A stretch of 64,000 nucleotides of DNA from Pseudomonadota bacterium (GCA_021811085.1 JAJZPQ010000010.1:1-64000); one strand, 5' to 3'. Shown: positions 34,367-47,281, numbered from the stretch's first letter. Notes: generated by a model not told the origin, from the letters alone. A program made the numbers and translations.

Positions 34367-35200
34367 TTAGGTCAAGAGGGGCGGTCCTGCTGCTGCTTTA
34401 CCGCCGCTCACGCGCGGGACCCCGGCCAGATCGGGCCAGGATTGCACCTCGGCATATCCGCGCGCCTCAAGCAGCGCGCGGCAGGGTGGGGCCTGGTCGT
34501 AGCCATGCTCGAACAGCAGCCAGGCACCCGGGAGCAAATGCGCCTGCGCCTGGGCGACGATCGCGCGTATGCAATCCAGGCCGTCGGCACCGCCCAGGAG
34601 CGCGCGCTGCGGCTCGAAGCGCACATCGCCCAGCGCGAGGTGCGGATCCTCGTGCGCGACATAGGGCGGATTGGAAACGATCAGATCGAAGCGTTCCCCG
34701 GCGAGCGCACCGAACCAGTCGCCGCAGAAGAACCGCACGCTGACGCCGTGCCGCTTCGCGTTGGCGCGCGCAAGCGTGAGTGCGGCGTAATCCACATCGA
34801 CCGCGGTGAGCCGCGCCTGCGGCCGCTGTTTCGCCAGCGTAACCGCGATCGCGCCGCTGCCCGTCCCCAGGTCGAGCACGCGCGCCGCCGCATTCGCGGG
34901 GAGGCGCTCCAGCGCGAGTTCCACCAGCAGTTCGGTCTCGGGACGCGGAATCAAGACTGCCGGCGCCACGGCAAAATCGAGACCGTAGAATTCGCGCTCG
35001 TCGAGGATGTAGGCAATGGGCTCGCCGTGGCGGCGGCGCTCGGCCATGGCGGCGAACGCCTTTTCGGCCGCGGCATCTGCGATTTCGTCCGCGTGCGCGA
35101 TCAGCCAGGCGCGCGGTTTGCCCAACGCGCGCTCGGCCAGCATGCGCGCTTCGAGCGGCGGCAGGCCGCTCTGCGCCAGGAGCTGCGCTATGGTCGTCAC
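34367..35200 (-). CDS. prmC: Peptide chain release factor N5-glutamine methyltransferase
   Basis: RVLDLGTGSGAIAVTLAKQRP, FDLIVSNPPYVA; probable GTG start at 35200 (VTTIAQLLAQ), since the ORF-track start would overlap prfA. Confidence 0.92.
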   Translation of the reverse strand: MTTIAQLLAQSGLPPLEARMLAERALGKPRAWLIAHADEIADAAAEKAFAAMAERRRHGEPIAYILDEREFYGLDFAVAPAVLIPRPETELLVELALERLPANAAARVLDLGTGSGAIAVTLAKQRPQARLTAVDVDYAALTLARANAKRHGVSVRFFCGDWFGALAGERFDLIVSNPPYVAHEDPHLALGDVRFEPQRALLGGADGLDCIRAIVAQAQAHLLPGAWLLFEHGYDQAPPCRALLEARGYAEVQSWPDLAGVPRVSGGKAAAGPPLLT

Positions 35201-35219
35201 GTCCGCACCGATGCGCAAA

Positions 35220-36308
35220 TCAGACTGCGGCTTCCTCGCCCAGCGCGGCGAGCTGCTCTGCCTGGTGCTCGGCGGCAAGCGCGCCGGTCAGCTCGGCGAG
35301 GTCGCCATCCATGATGTCCTGGATTTTGTACAGCGTCAGGTTGATGCGATGGTCGGTGACACGGCCCTGCGGGAAGTTGTAGGTGCGGATGCGCTCGGAG
35401 CGGTCGCCGCTGCCGATCAGGCTCTTGCGGGTCGCCGCCTGTTTCGCGGCCTGCTCGCGCAGCTGCTTGTCCTTGATGCGCGCCGCCAGCACCGACAGCG
35501 CCTGCGCCTTGTTCTTGTGCTGCGAGCGCCCGTCCTGGCATTCGACCACGATGCCGGTGGGCAAATGCGTCACGCGCACCGCGGAGTCGGTCTTGTTGAT
35601 GTGCTGTCCGCCCGCGCCGGAGGCGCGAAACGTGTCGACGCGGATTTCCGCCGGATTGATGATCACGTCGTTGATTTCATCGGCTTCCGGCATCACCGCG
35701 ACGGTGCAGGCCGAGGTATGGATGCGCCCCTGCGTCTCGGTTGCGGGCACGCGCTGCACGCGGTGGCCGCCGGACTCGAACTTGAGCTTGGAAAACACGC
35801 CCTGGCCGACGATCTTGGCAATCACCTCTTTGTAGCCGCCGATTTCGGACGGGTTTTCCGAAATCACTTCCACCTGCCAGCGATTGCGCTCTGCAAAGCG
35901 CGTGTACATGCGGAACAGGTCTCCGGCGAACAGCGCCGACTCGTCACCGCCGGTGCCGGCGCGGATTTCGAGGAAGGTATTGCGCTCGTCGTCGGGGTCC
36001 TTGGGCAGGAGCAGTTTCTGCAATTCGATCTCGATCGCCGCCATGCGCTCCTTCGCCTCGCGCATCTCGGTCTCGGCGAACGCTTTCATCTGCGGATCGC
36101 CCAGCATTTCCTGTGCCGTGTGCGCGTCCTCCTGCGCTTGCTTGAACGACTCGTACAGCGCGACCACCGGCGTAAGCTCGGCGTGTTCGCGCGTGAGCTT
36201 GCGGTAGCTGTCCATCACGCGCACCGAGTCCTCGCTCGACAACAGGCGCGTGAGTTCGCCCAGGCGGCGCACGAGCTGCTCCAGTTTCGAGGCAATAGAA
36301 GGCTTCAT
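35220..36308 (-). CDS. prfA: Peptide chain release factor 1
   Basis: [62 protein letters not shown]. Confidence 0.98.
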   Translation of the reverse strand: MKPSIASKLEQLVRRLGELTRLLSSEDSVRVMDSYRKLTREHAELTPVVALYESFKQAQEDAHTAQEMLGDPQMKAFAETEMREAKERMAAIEIELQKLLLPKDPDDERNTFLEIRAGTGGDESALFAGDLFRMYTRFAERNRWQVEVISENPSEIGGYKEVIAKIVGQGVFSKLKFESGGHRVQRVPATETQGRIHTSACTVAVMPEADEINDVIINPAEIRVDTFRASGAGGQHINKTDSAVRVTHLPTGIVVECQDGRSQHKNKAQALSVLAARIKDKQLREQAAKQAATRKSLIGSGDRSERIRTYNFPQGRVTDHRINLTLYKIQDIMDGDLAELTGALAAEHQAEQLAALGEEAAV

Positions 36309-36334
36309 GGCGGCGATGCCGGGTCCGCGGCCAG

Positions 36335-37588
36335 CTAGCGCGGGCTGCGGATCTGATACAGGCGCGACACCAGCTCGGCGAGCCGGGTGCGCTCTTCAGC
36401 GGAAGCTTCGTTGAGCGCCTGCGTCGGCGCGTGCATGAGCTTGTTGGTGAGTCCGTGCGACAGCGCCTCCAGCACCTGCTTCGGGTCGTCGCCGCGCGCG
36501 AGCAGTTTCAGCGCGCGCTGCATCTCCTCGCCGCGCGCTTCCTCCGCGTGGCTGCGCAGTGCGCGTATGGTAGGCACCAGATCCCGCGACGACAGCCAGT
36601 GCAAAAAGCCGCCAACGTTGGTTTCGATGATGGCCTCGGCCTGCGCCACCGCCGATTGGCGCGCATCGGCGCCGGTCTTGACCATCTGGCCCAGGTCGTC
36701 CACGGTGTAGAGGAACACGTCGTCCATGGACGCGACTTCGGGCTCGATGTCGCGCGGTACGGCCAGATCCACCATGAACATCGGCCGGTGGCGGCGTGCC
36801 TTGATCGCGCGCTCCACCGTCCCTTTGCCCAGGATAGGGAGAGAGCTGGCGGTGCAGGACACCACGATGTCGTATTCGTGCAGCTGCTCCGACATTTCGC
36901 GCAACTCGATCGCGCGGCCGTTGAAGCGGTGCGCGAGCGAGCGCGCGCGCTCCAGCGTGCGGCTCGCCACCGTGATCGCGCGCGGCTGCTGCGCGGCGAA
37001 ATGCGTGGCGCACAGTTCGATCATTTCGCCCGCACCGATGAACAGGATCTTCTGTTCCTTCAGGCTGGGGAAAATGCGCGCCGCCAGCTTTACCGACGCC
37101 GCCGCCATCGACACCACGTTGGCGCCGATCTGGGTGTTGGTGCGCACTTCCTTGGCGACTGCAAACGAGCGCTGAAACAATTTGTGCAGCAGCGTTCCCA
37201 GCGTCCCGGCCGATTCGGCCTGGCGCACGGCCTCCTTCATCTGGCCGAGGATCTGCGGCTCGCCCAGCACCATGGATTCCAGGCCCGAAGCGACGCGGAA
37301 AGCGTGGCGCACGGCCTGTTCCTTGGGCAGGGTGTAGAGGTAAGGCTTCAACTCCTGCGGCTTCACGCGCTGATAGTCGGCGAGCCAGTGCAGCGCCTCC
37401 TGCGGCTCGGCTGCGGAGCAATACAATTCGGTGCGGTTGCAGGTGGAAAGGATCGCCGCCTCGCCCACCGGTTTGGTCTGGGTCAGTTCGCGCAGAGCGG
37501 CCTGCAGTTTTTCGGCGTGAAACACCATCTGCTCGCGGATCGCAAGCGGAGCGGTGTTGTGGTTCAGGCCGAGAGCATAAAGCTGCAT
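36335..37588 (-). CDS. hemA: Glutamyl-tRNA reductase
   Basis: [57 protein letters not shown]. Confidence 0.98.
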   Translation of the reverse strand: MQLYALGLNHNTAPLAIREQMVFHAEKLQAALRELTQTKPVGEAAILSTCNRTELYCSAAEPQEALHWLADYQRVKPQELKPYLYTLPKEQAVRHAFRVASGLESMVLGEPQILGQMKEAVRQAESAGTLGTLLHKLFQRSFAVAKEVRTNTQIGANVVSMAAASVKLAARIFPSLKEQKILFIGAGEMIELCATHFAAQQPRAITVASRTLERARSLAHRFNGRAIELREMSEQLHEYDIVVSCTASSLPILGKGTVERAIKARRHRPMFMVDLAVPRDIEPEVASMDDVFLYTVDDLGQMVKTGADARQSAVAQAEAIIETNVGGFLHWLSSRDLVPTIRALRSHAEEARGEEMQRALKLLARGDDPKQVLEALSHGLTNKLMHAPTQALNEASAEERTRLAELVSRLYQIRSPR

Positions 37589-37701
37589 GTCGTTTCCGCA
37601 AGTTCAGACCATGGAACCGAGCCGCGCCAACCTAGCGGCGCAACGCGGACTTCCTACGGCGTAATTATAAGCCAAGTCAATAGCTTAGTCTCCGTCCGCA
37701 T

Positions 37702-37715
37702 TTGATCTGGATCAA
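37702..37715. promoter_or_regulatory. FNR/ANR-type box TTGATCTGGATCAA
   Basis: Exact match to TTGAT-N4-ATCAA in the hemA/cupin divergent intergenic region. Confidence 0.8.
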
Positions 37716-37751
37716 GAGCTAGAATAGCTCCAAACTCAGACCGAGAGCGCC

Positions 37752-38143
37752 ATGAGCCAACCGGATTCCCTGCCCAAGTATTTCGTCAACGAACGGTCGG
37801 TGACGCCTTATCACCCGGCGAACCATACCGGCACGACCAATTACCGCCTGATCGGCCCGGAAACCGTGGGTGCCGCGAAAGTCGAACTGGTCCTGGGCGT
37901 GATCGAGAAAGGCAAAGGCGCGCTGCCGCACCGCCATCCCGGCATCGAGCAGGTCTGTTACCTGCTCGAAGGCCGTGCACTGGCCGAAATCGACGGCCAG
38001 ACGCGGGAACTCGGTCCCGGCGACTGCTGCTTTTTTCCGCCGGACATGCGCCACAGCTTTACCGTGACCAGCGACACGCCGGCGCGGGTGCTGGTGATCT
38101 ACTCCCCGCCCTACGGCGAAACCCCCGGGAAAACGATATCCGG

Positions 38144-38147
<4 letters not shown>
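37752..38147 (+). CDS. Cupin-domain protein
   Basis: GVIEKGKGALPHRHPGIEQVCYLLEGRALAEIDGQTRELGPGDCCFFPPDMRHSFTV. Confidence 0.88.
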
Positions 38148-40858
<2,711 letters not shown>

Positions 40859-40879
40859 GGTGACTTCCTTGGTGCAGGT

Positions 40880-41716
40880 TCAGGACATGAATGCGCGCAG
40901 CGCCGTTTCGGTGGCCTGCCACAGTGCCTGCGCCAGCGCCGGGTCGCGCCCCGCGTCGGAGCACTGCGCTTCGCGGCAGCCGTTGAAATACTTGCCGCTA
41001 ACCCCGGCGACCGCAGCAGAGGTGGCGAGAAACACCGAAGTGCGCGCGCCCTCTTCGACCGGACTGCCGGTCACGGCGAAGCCGGCATGCAGCAGTTTGG
41101 TGTCGATCACGCCCGGGTGCAGGCAGTTGGCCGTCACCTTGCTCGCGGCCAGGCGCCTGGCCAGCTCGGCGGTGAACAGCACGTTGGCGAGCTTGGAGGC
41201 GCAATACGCGTCGTAGCCGGAGTAGCCGCCGCGCGCCCGCAGGAACGAAGGTGCGCCCAAATCGAGGCTGCCCGAGCTGTGAACCATGGAGCTGACCGTG
41301 ACCACGCGGCCGGCGGGCGCAGCCTGCACCAGATCGAGCAGCAGGCGGGTCAGGAGGAAAGGGGCGAAATGGTTGACCGCCATGGTCATCTCGAAGCCGT
41401 CCTCGCTCAGGCGGTGCTGCTTTTCCATTACCCCGGCGTTGTTGATCAGCACGTCCAGCGCCTCGCACTGGGCGCGCACCTGCTGCGCCAGAGCGGAAAT
41501 CTCGCGCAGGTGCGATAAGTCCCCCCACGCGGGCAACGCCCTGCCCTCGCCCTGGGTCTTGGCCAGCTGCATCGCAACGCGTTCGGCCTTGTCCTGGTTT
41601 CGACCGTGCACGAGCACGCAGTTGCCGAGCACAAGCAGCTGCCGCGCTGTTTCGCGGCCGATGCCGTCGGTAGCGCCGGTGACCAGGATGGTTTTCGGAT
41701 TCATGCGGCGCGGCAA
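40880..41716 (-). CDS. Short-chain dehydrogenase/reductase
   Basis: ILVTGATDGIGRETARQLL, NNAGVME, catalytic YDAYCASKLANVLFT. Confidence 0.9.
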   Translation of the reverse strand: MPRRMNPKTILVTGATDGIGRETARQLLVLGNCVLVHGRNQDKAERVAMQLAKTQGEGRALPAWGDLSHLREISALAQQVRAQCEALDVLINNAGVMEKQHRLSEDGFEMTMAVNHFAPFLLTRLLLDLVQAAPAGRVVTVSSMVHSSGSLDLGAPSFLRARGGYSGYDAYCASKLANVLFTAELARRLAASKVTANCLHPGVIDTKLLHAGFAVTGSPVEEGARTSVFLATSAAVAGVSGKYFNGCREAQCSDAGRDPALAQALWQATETALRAFMS

Positions 41717-41923
41717 TTCATTTTGCGAAACGCGGATTTAGGGGAACAGAGCGGCCAGAAACCAACAACGAGCAAGGGCTGCGCGCTGCGATCAATGTCG
41801 GGCACAGCCGGGTACGCCCGCAGCGAATCAGGGATGGCACACCGATCATTTCCTGAACAGGTTAGCGCTTGCCTCGAAAAAAAGCCAGCCGGCAGCGGGC
41901 GGCTGAAGGCCAGCACAATCCCA

Positions 41924-41952
41924 TTTACAGGCACCTCGACGCGGACTAGACT
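41924..41952 (+). promoter_or_regulatory. Candidate promoter of the AOR operon (TTTACA-17-TAGACT)
   Basis: -35 TTTACA 41924-41929, 17-nt spacer, -10 TAGACT 41947-41952, upstream of the gene at 42034. Confidence 0.5.
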
Positions 41953-41960
41953 CAAACATA

Positions 41961-41988
41961 CGAAAATCGATGAAATTCGGCATTTTCG
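41961..41988. promoter_or_regulatory. Candidate operator: CGAAAAT-N14-ATTTTCG inverted repeat
   Basis: 7-bp perfect arms, immediately downstream of the predicted start of transcription. Confidence 0.4.
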
Positions 41989-42033
41989 CCAGCATCACCC
42001 CAGTCAAGACGATACCTACCAGGAGACGAGGCT

Positions 42034-42513
42034 ATGCAGAAATCGCTGTCTATCGATGCCAACAAATGCACGGGCTGCCTGCAATGCGAGATGGCGTGTT
42101 CCTACGAGAATTACGGCGTCTTCAATATTTCCAAGTCGCGCATCAAGGTATTCAATTTCGAGCACGCGGGGCGCATGGTGCCTTACACCTGCACCCAGTG
42201 TGCCGAGGCTTGGTGCCTGCATGCCTGTCCGGTGGAGGCAATCAAGATTGACGCGGCGACCGGCGCCAAGGTTGTGAACGACGCCACCTGCGTCGGCTGC
42301 AAGGTGTGCACTATCGCCTGCCCCTTCGGCACGGTCAACTACGTCGCCGCGACCGGCAAGGTACAGAAATGCGACCTCTGCGGCGGCGATCCGGCCTGCG
42401 CCAGCGCCTGCCCCACCGGGGCCATTACCTACGTCGATTCGAACTGGACCGGTCTAGACAAGATGCAGCAGTGGGCCAGCAAGACCGACACTCAATCGCG
42501 CGCCAACGCCTAA
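42034..42513 (+). CDS. aorA: Polyferredoxin subunit of aldehyde:ferredoxin oxidoreductase (four [4Fe-4S] motifs)
   Basis: CTGCLQCEMAC, CTQCAEAWCLHACP, CVGCKVCTIACPF, CDLCGGDPACASACP; directly upstream of the AOR catalytic gene. Confidence 0.85.
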   Translation: MQKSLSIDANKCTGCLQCEMACSYENYGVFNISKSRIKVFNFEHAGRMVPYTCTQCAEAWCLHACPVEAIKIDAATGAKVVNDATCVGCKVCTIACPFGTVNYVAATGKVQKCDLCGGDPACASACPTGAITYVDSNWTGLDKMQQWASKTDTQSRANA

Positions 42514-42525
42514 AAGGAGACAGCC

Positions 42526-44373
42526 ATGGGATGGACGAAAAAAGTTCTGCGCGTTGACTTGACGAAAGGCACGTGCAAGTCCGAGCCGCTCAATATGAAA
42601 TGGGCGCAGGAATATCTGGGCCAGCGCGGACTGGCGACAAAATACTTCATCGAAGAGGTGGACCCGAAAGTCGATCCGCTATCGCCTGCCAACAAGATGA
42701 TCATGGCCACCGGCCCGCTGACCGGCACCATGGCCTCGACCGGCGGGCGTTATTCGGTGATCACCAAGGGCGCGCTGACCGGCGCGATCGCCTGCTCCAA
42801 CTCCGGCGGCTACTTCGGTGCCGAAATGAAGTTCGCCGGTTGGGACATGGTGATATTCGAGGGCAAGTCGCCCAAGCCCGTTTATCTTGCGATCGAGGAC
42901 GACAAAGCCGAACTGCGCGATGCCGCGCACCTGTGGGGCAAGTCGGTGTGGCAGACTGAGGAGATCATCAAGAAGACACACCAGGATCCGCAAACGCGCG
43001 TATGCAGCATCGGCCGCGCCGGGGAAAATGGCGTCATGTTCGCCTGCATCGTGAATGATCTGCACCGCGCCGCCGGCCGCTCCGGCGTCGGCACGGTGAT
43101 GGGCTCGAAGAACCTGAAGGCAGTGGCCATTCGCGGTACCAAAGGCGCCGGCGGCATCAGGGATGGCAAGGCGTTCATGAAAGCGACGACGGCGGCGAAG
43201 AAGGTGCTCGCCGAGAATGCGGTCACCAGCCAGGGGTTGCCCACCTATGGCACCCAGGTGCTGATGAACGTGATCAACGAAATGGGGGCGCTACCCACGC
43301 GCAATCACCGCGACGTGCAGTTCGAGGGCGCGCGCAAGATCTCGGGCGAAGCGATGCATGAGAAGCGGCCGACCGACGGCAAAGCCAATCTCGTCACCAA
43401 TGCCGCCTGCTTCGGCTGCACCATAGCCTGCGGCCGCATTTCCAAGATCGACGAAACCCATTTCAGCGTGGTCAACAAGCCGGAATACTGGGGTGCTACG
43501 GGCGGGCTCGAATACGAAGCCGCCTGGGCGCTGGGTGCGGCCAACGGCGTCGGCGACCTGGAGGCGCTGACTTACGCCAATATGCTGTGCAACGAGGAGG
43601 GGTTCGATCCGATTACGTTCGGCGCCACCGTGGGTGCGGCGATGGAACTGTACGATCTGGGCATCCTGAAGCAGGAGCAGATCGGCATGGACGCGCCCTT
43701 CGGCTCGGCCCAGGCGCTGGTAAAACTGGCTGAAATGACGGCGAAGGGCGAGGGCTTCGGCAAGGAGCTGGGCCTGGGTTCGGCGCGGCTGTGCGCCAAG
43801 TACGGCAAGCCCGAACTCTCCATGGGCGTGAAGAAGCAGGAGTTCCCCGCCTACGATTCGCGCGGCATCCAGGGTATGGGCTTGGCTTACGCAACATCCA
43901 ACCGCGGCGCCTGCCATTTGCGCGGCTACACCGTGGCCTCGGAAGTGCTGGGCATCCCGGTCAAGACCGATCCGTTGGTGACCGAAGGCAAGGCCGATCT
44001 GGTCAAGGCCTTCCAGGACGCCACCTCGGTGTTCGATTCAGCCGGCGTGTGTGTATTCACGACCTTCGCCTGGACGCTTGCCGACTTGCAGCCGCAGCTG
44101 GACGCGGCCTGCGAAGGCGGTTGGTCGATGGAAAAGCTGACGGCCGTGGGCGAGCGCATCTGGAACATGGAGCGCCTGTTCAACAATGCCGCCGGCTTTA
44201 CCGCCAAGGACGACGACCTGCCGCCGCGCCTGAAAACCGAGCCGGCCAAGACCGGCCCGGCCAAGGGCAAGGTCAACGGCATCGACAAGATGCGGCCGGA
44301 GTATTACAAAGCGCGCGGCTGGGACGACAAAGGCGTGCCTACCAAGGAAACTCTGCAGCGACTCGGACTCTAG
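42526..44373 (+). CDS. aorB: Aldehyde:ferredoxin oxidoreductase, tungsten-type catalytic subunit
   Basis: GWTKKVLRVDLTKGT, STGGRYSVITKGALTGAIACSNSGGYFGAEMKFAGWDMVIFEGKS, cluster motif CFGCTIAC, NRGACHLRGYTVASEVLG. Confidence 0.95.
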   Translation: MGWTKKVLRVDLTKGTCKSEPLNMKWAQEYLGQRGLATKYFIEEVDPKVDPLSPANKMIMATGPLTGTMASTGGRYSVITKGALTGAIACSNSGGYFGAEMKFAGWDMVIFEGKSPKPVYLAIEDDKAELRDAAHLWGKSVWQTEEIIKKTHQDPQTRVCSIGRAGENGVMFACIVNDLHRAAGRSGVGTVMGSKNLKAVAIRGTKGAGGIRDGKAFMKATTAAKKVLAENAVTSQGLPTYGTQVLMNVINEMGALPTRNHRDVQFEGARKISGEAMHEKRPTDGKANLVTNAACFGCTIACGRISKIDETHFSVVNKPEYWGATGGLEYEAAWALGAANGVGDLEALTYANMLCNEEGFDPITFGATVGAAMELYDLGILKQEQIGMDAPFGSAQALVKLAEMTAKGEGFGKELGLGSARLCAKYGKPELSMGVKKQEFPAYDSRGIQGMGLAYATSNRGACHLRGYTVASEVLGIPVKTDPLVTEGKADLVKAFQDATSVFDSAGVCVFTTFAWTLADLQPQLDAACEGGWSMEKLTAVGERIWNMERLFNNAAGFTAKDDDLPPRLKTEPAKTGPAKGKVNGIDKMRPEYYKARGWDDKGVPTKETLQRLGL

Positions 44374-44386
44374 TCTGTCCAAAACG

Positions 44387-44424
44387 GCGCCAAGGAAACC
44401 GCCGCTCGGCGGTCTCCTTGGCGC
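44387..44424 (+). terminator. Strong hairpin between aorB and the first FAD subunit gene (attenuator/processing candidate)
   Basis: GCGCCAAGGA-a-ACCGCC-GCTC-GGCGGT-c-TCCTTGGCGC followed by TTTC. Confidence 0.6.
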
Positions 44425-44445
44425 TTTCAATGAGGAGAATTTTTC

Positions 44446-45690
44446 GTGGCTTTCGTGATCGTAGGCAATGGTCCGGCCGGGGTAGTGGCAGCCGAGGCAC
44501 TGCGCAAGCAGGTTCCGGGGCAGGAGATCGTCCTTATCGGCGACGAAGACGAATCTCCGTATTCGCGCATGGCCATTCCGTATTTCCTGATGGGCAACAT
44601 TCCGGATGCGGGCACGCACTTGCGCAAGACCGATGACCATTACGGCAGCCAGAACATCCGCCTGGTCAAGGGCCGCGTAGCGCGGGTGGACACCAAGGCG
44701 CAGCGGATCCGTTTCGACGACGGGCGCGACCTCGCCTATGAGCGCTTGTTGATCGCAACCGGCTGCCATCCGGTGCGTCCGCCGATACCGGGCATGGACC
44801 TGCCCGGCGTACACACCTGCTGGACGCTCGCCGACGCCCGCGCCATCGCCGCGCGCGCTGCGAAGGGAAGCCGCGTGGTGCAGATCGGCGCCGGGTTCAT
44901 CGGCTGCATTATCATGGAAGCGCTGTCCAGCCGCGGCGTCGACCTCACCGTGGTCGAAATGGGCGACCGCATGGTGCCGCGCATGATGACCGAGAAGGCC
45001 GGCACCATGATCCGCCATTGGGTCGAAGCCAAAGGCGTTCATGTGCATGTCAATGCCACGGTGATGACCATCAGCGAGGCCGGCGGCGCCCTTTCGGTGC
45101 TGCTCAGCAGCGGCGATTCGCTGCCTGCCGATCTGGTGATCTGCGCCGCCGGGGTGCGGCCCAATGTGGCATTTCTCGCCGGCAGCGGCGTCGAGATCGG
45201 CCAGGGCGTCCGCGTCAACGATCGCATGCAGACCAACGTCCCCAATATCTTTGCCGCCGGCGACGTTACCGAGGCGGTGGGATTCCATTCCGGAACCCCG
45301 GAACTGAACGCAATACAACCGGCAGCGGCGGACCAGGCACGCGTGGCGGCGAGCAACATGGCCGGAGCCGATGCGCATTTCCAGGGCGCCCTCGCCATCA
45401 ACGTGCTCGATACCCTGGGCATGATCTCCACTTCCTTTGGTCAATGGTGGGGCGTCGAGGGCGGTCAGGGCGTGGAGTTATTGAATGAAGCGCAGCATCG
45501 CTACGTATCCCTGCAGTTCAAGGATGACGTCATGGTCGGTGCCACCTGCATCGGCTGGACCAATCACGTAGGCGCTCTGCGCGGACTGGTACAGGGACGC
45601 ACGAAGCTGGGAGCGTGGAAGGACCAGTTGCTGGTCGACCCGACGCAATTCGTCGCTGCGTATGTCGCCTGCGGCCTCAAGGCGGCATGA
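44446..45690 (+). CDS. aorC: FAD/NAD(P)H oxidoreductase subunit associated with AOR, paralog 1
   Basis: FVIVGNGPAGVVAAEALRKQVPGQEIVLIGDE, GAGFIGCIIMEALSSRG, NIFAAGDVTEAVGF. Start codon GTG at 44446. Confidence 0.88.
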   Translation: MAFVIVGNGPAGVVAAEALRKQVPGQEIVLIGDEDESPYSRMAIPYFLMGNIPDAGTHLRKTDDHYGSQNIRLVKGRVARVDTKAQRIRFDDGRDLAYERLLIATGCHPVRPPIPGMDLPGVHTCWTLADARAIAARAAKGSRVVQIGAGFIGCIIMEALSSRGVDLTVVEMGDRMVPRMMTEKAGTMIRHWVEAKGVHVHVNATVMTISEAGGALSVLLSSGDSLPADLVICAAGVRPNVAFLAGSGVEIGQGVRVNDRMQTNVPNIFAAGDVTEAVGFHSGTPELNAIQPAAADQARVAASNMAGADAHFQGALAINVLDTLGMISTSFGQWWGVEGGQGVELLNEAQHRYVSLQFKDDVMVGATCIGWTNHVGALRGLVQGRTKLGAWKDQLLVDPTQFVAAYVACGLKAA

Positions 45691-45703
45691 ACCGGAGAGC
45701 GTC

Positions 45704-47014
45704 ATGTCAGAGAACGCGTTCGCCACTTTTTCAAGCACAGGCTTGCGTCATGTAATCATCGGAGCCGGCACGGCGGGCGTAACTGCGGCAGAAACACTGC
45801 GCCACCTCGATCCCAAGGCGGTCGTTACGCTGCTCGATGGGGAGGGCGAACAGCCCTATTCGCGCATGGCGATTCCCTACCTCCTGGCCGGCCAAATCGG
45901 CGAGGAAGGTGTGCGCATACACCGCGAGCCTGATCATTACAAGAAAAACGGCATTGAACTGCTGACGCAGCGGGCGATCGCAATCGACAGCCGAGCTCAT
46001 GTCGTTACCCTGGCCGACGGTCGATCGCTGACCTATGACCGCCTGCTCATCACCACGGGGTCCACGCCCAATCGCGAGCCCGTCGCGGGTATCGACCTGC
46101 CAGGCGTTCACACCTGCTGGACCCTGAACGACGCCAGGGCCATCCTCGCGCATATCAAGCGCGGCGCACGCGTGGTCCAGATGGGTGCGGGTTTCGTCGG
46201 TTGCATCATTATGCACGGCTTGCTGGCCCAGGGCGCAAGGCTGACCGTGCTCATACGCAGCGGTCGCATGGTGTCGCGCATGATGCCACCGGCCGCAAGC
46301 GCCATGATCCAGCGCTGGTGCGAAGCGCGCGGCGTCGAAGTGAAGGGCCGCACCCAGACGCAGCGCATCGACCGACACGGCAAGGAACTCAGGATCACGC
46401 TGACTACCGGCGAGGTGCTGCCCGCCGACATGTATCTCAGCGTGGTCGGTGTGACGCCTACTCTGGACTTCGTTCAAGGCAGCGGCATCGACATCGATAC
46501 CGGAATCGTCGTCGACGAGCGCATGCGCACGAACGTACCGGACATTTACGCCGCCGGCGATGTGGTCGAAGCCCGCGATTGCGTGTCCGGTCGCAGCCAG
46601 ATCAACGCGATCCAGCCCAATGCGGTCGAGCAAGGCAGGCTCGCCGCTCACAACATGGTCGGCCAGACCACCGAATCCGCGGGCAGCTTTGCCTGCAATG
46701 TACTGGACACGCTGGGGCTCATTTCCAGTTCCTTCGGCCAATGGGCGGGAATCCCAGGCGGGGACAGCGCGGTGCTGGAGGACGGTGGCCATTTCCGCTA
46801 CTTGAACCTTCAATTCAAGGAAGACATCCTCGTCGGTGCGAGCTGCATCGGCTACACGGAGCACATCGGCGCCATGCGTGGGCTGATCGTCGGGCAGCAT
46901 CGCCTCGGCCATTGGAAAGATGCGCTGAAGGAGAATCCAACGCGCTTTGCCGATGCCTACATCGCGCTGGTAGAGCACAGGGATCTGTATTCCCATGCCG
47001 CACCTCTGGCATGA
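45704..47014 (+). CDS. FAD/NAD(P)H oxidoreductase subunit associated with AOR, paralog 2
   Basis: HVIIGAGTAGVTAAETLRHLDPKAVVTLLDGEGEQPYSRMAIPYLLAGQIG, GAGFVGCIIMHGLLAQG; collinear with the preceding gene product. ATG 45704 preferred. Confidence 0.88.
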   Translation: MSENAFATFSSTGLRHVIIGAGTAGVTAAETLRHLDPKAVVTLLDGEGEQPYSRMAIPYLLAGQIGEEGVRIHREPDHYKKNGIELLTQRAIAIDSRAHVVTLADGRSLTYDRLLITTGSTPNREPVAGIDLPGVHTCWTLNDARAILAHIKRGARVVQMGAGFVGCIIMHGLLAQGARLTVLIRSGRMVSRMMPPAASAMIQRWCEARGVEVKGRTQTQRIDRHGKELRITLTTGEVLPADMYLSVVGVTPTLDFVQGSGIDIDTGIVVDERMRTNVPDIYAAGDVVEARDCVSGRSQINAIQPNAVEQGRLAAHNMVGQTTESAGSFACNVLDTLGLISSSFGQWAGIPGGDSAVLEDGGHFRYLNLQFKEDILVGASCIGYTEHIGAMRGLIVGQHRLGHWKDALKENPTRFADAYIALVEHRDLYSHAAPLA

Positions 47015-47265
47015 AGGTCACGCTAAAGCTTTACGCCGCACTTTCGGATCACTTGCCGGAACAAGCGCGCAGGACCAACGCGCTGGAACTGGATCTTGAC
47101 CCTGGCACCACCCCGGCCAGAGTCATCGAGCGCCAGAAGCTGCCGCTCAAGCTGTGCCATCTGGTGCTGATCGATGGTGTGTTCATCCCCCCCGTTGAAC
47201 GGGCCACGCGGACGCTGAACGAAGGCGAGACGCTCGCAATCTGGCCGCCGATCGCAGGCGGTTAA
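47011..47265 (+). CDS. MoaD/ThiS-family sulfur carrier-like protein with C-terminal GG
   Basis: MKVTLKLYAALSDHLPEQARR...LVLIDGVFIPPVERATRTLNEGETLAIWPPIAGG; ATGA overlap with upstream gene. In the ORF track it appears only as the tail of 46201..47265. Confidence 0.85.
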   Translation: MKVTLKLYAALSDHLPEQARRTNALELDLDPGTTPARVIERQKLPLKLCHLVLIDGVFIPPVERATRTLNEGETLAIWPPIAGG

Positions 47266-47281
47266 ACCGCACGATTAGTCG

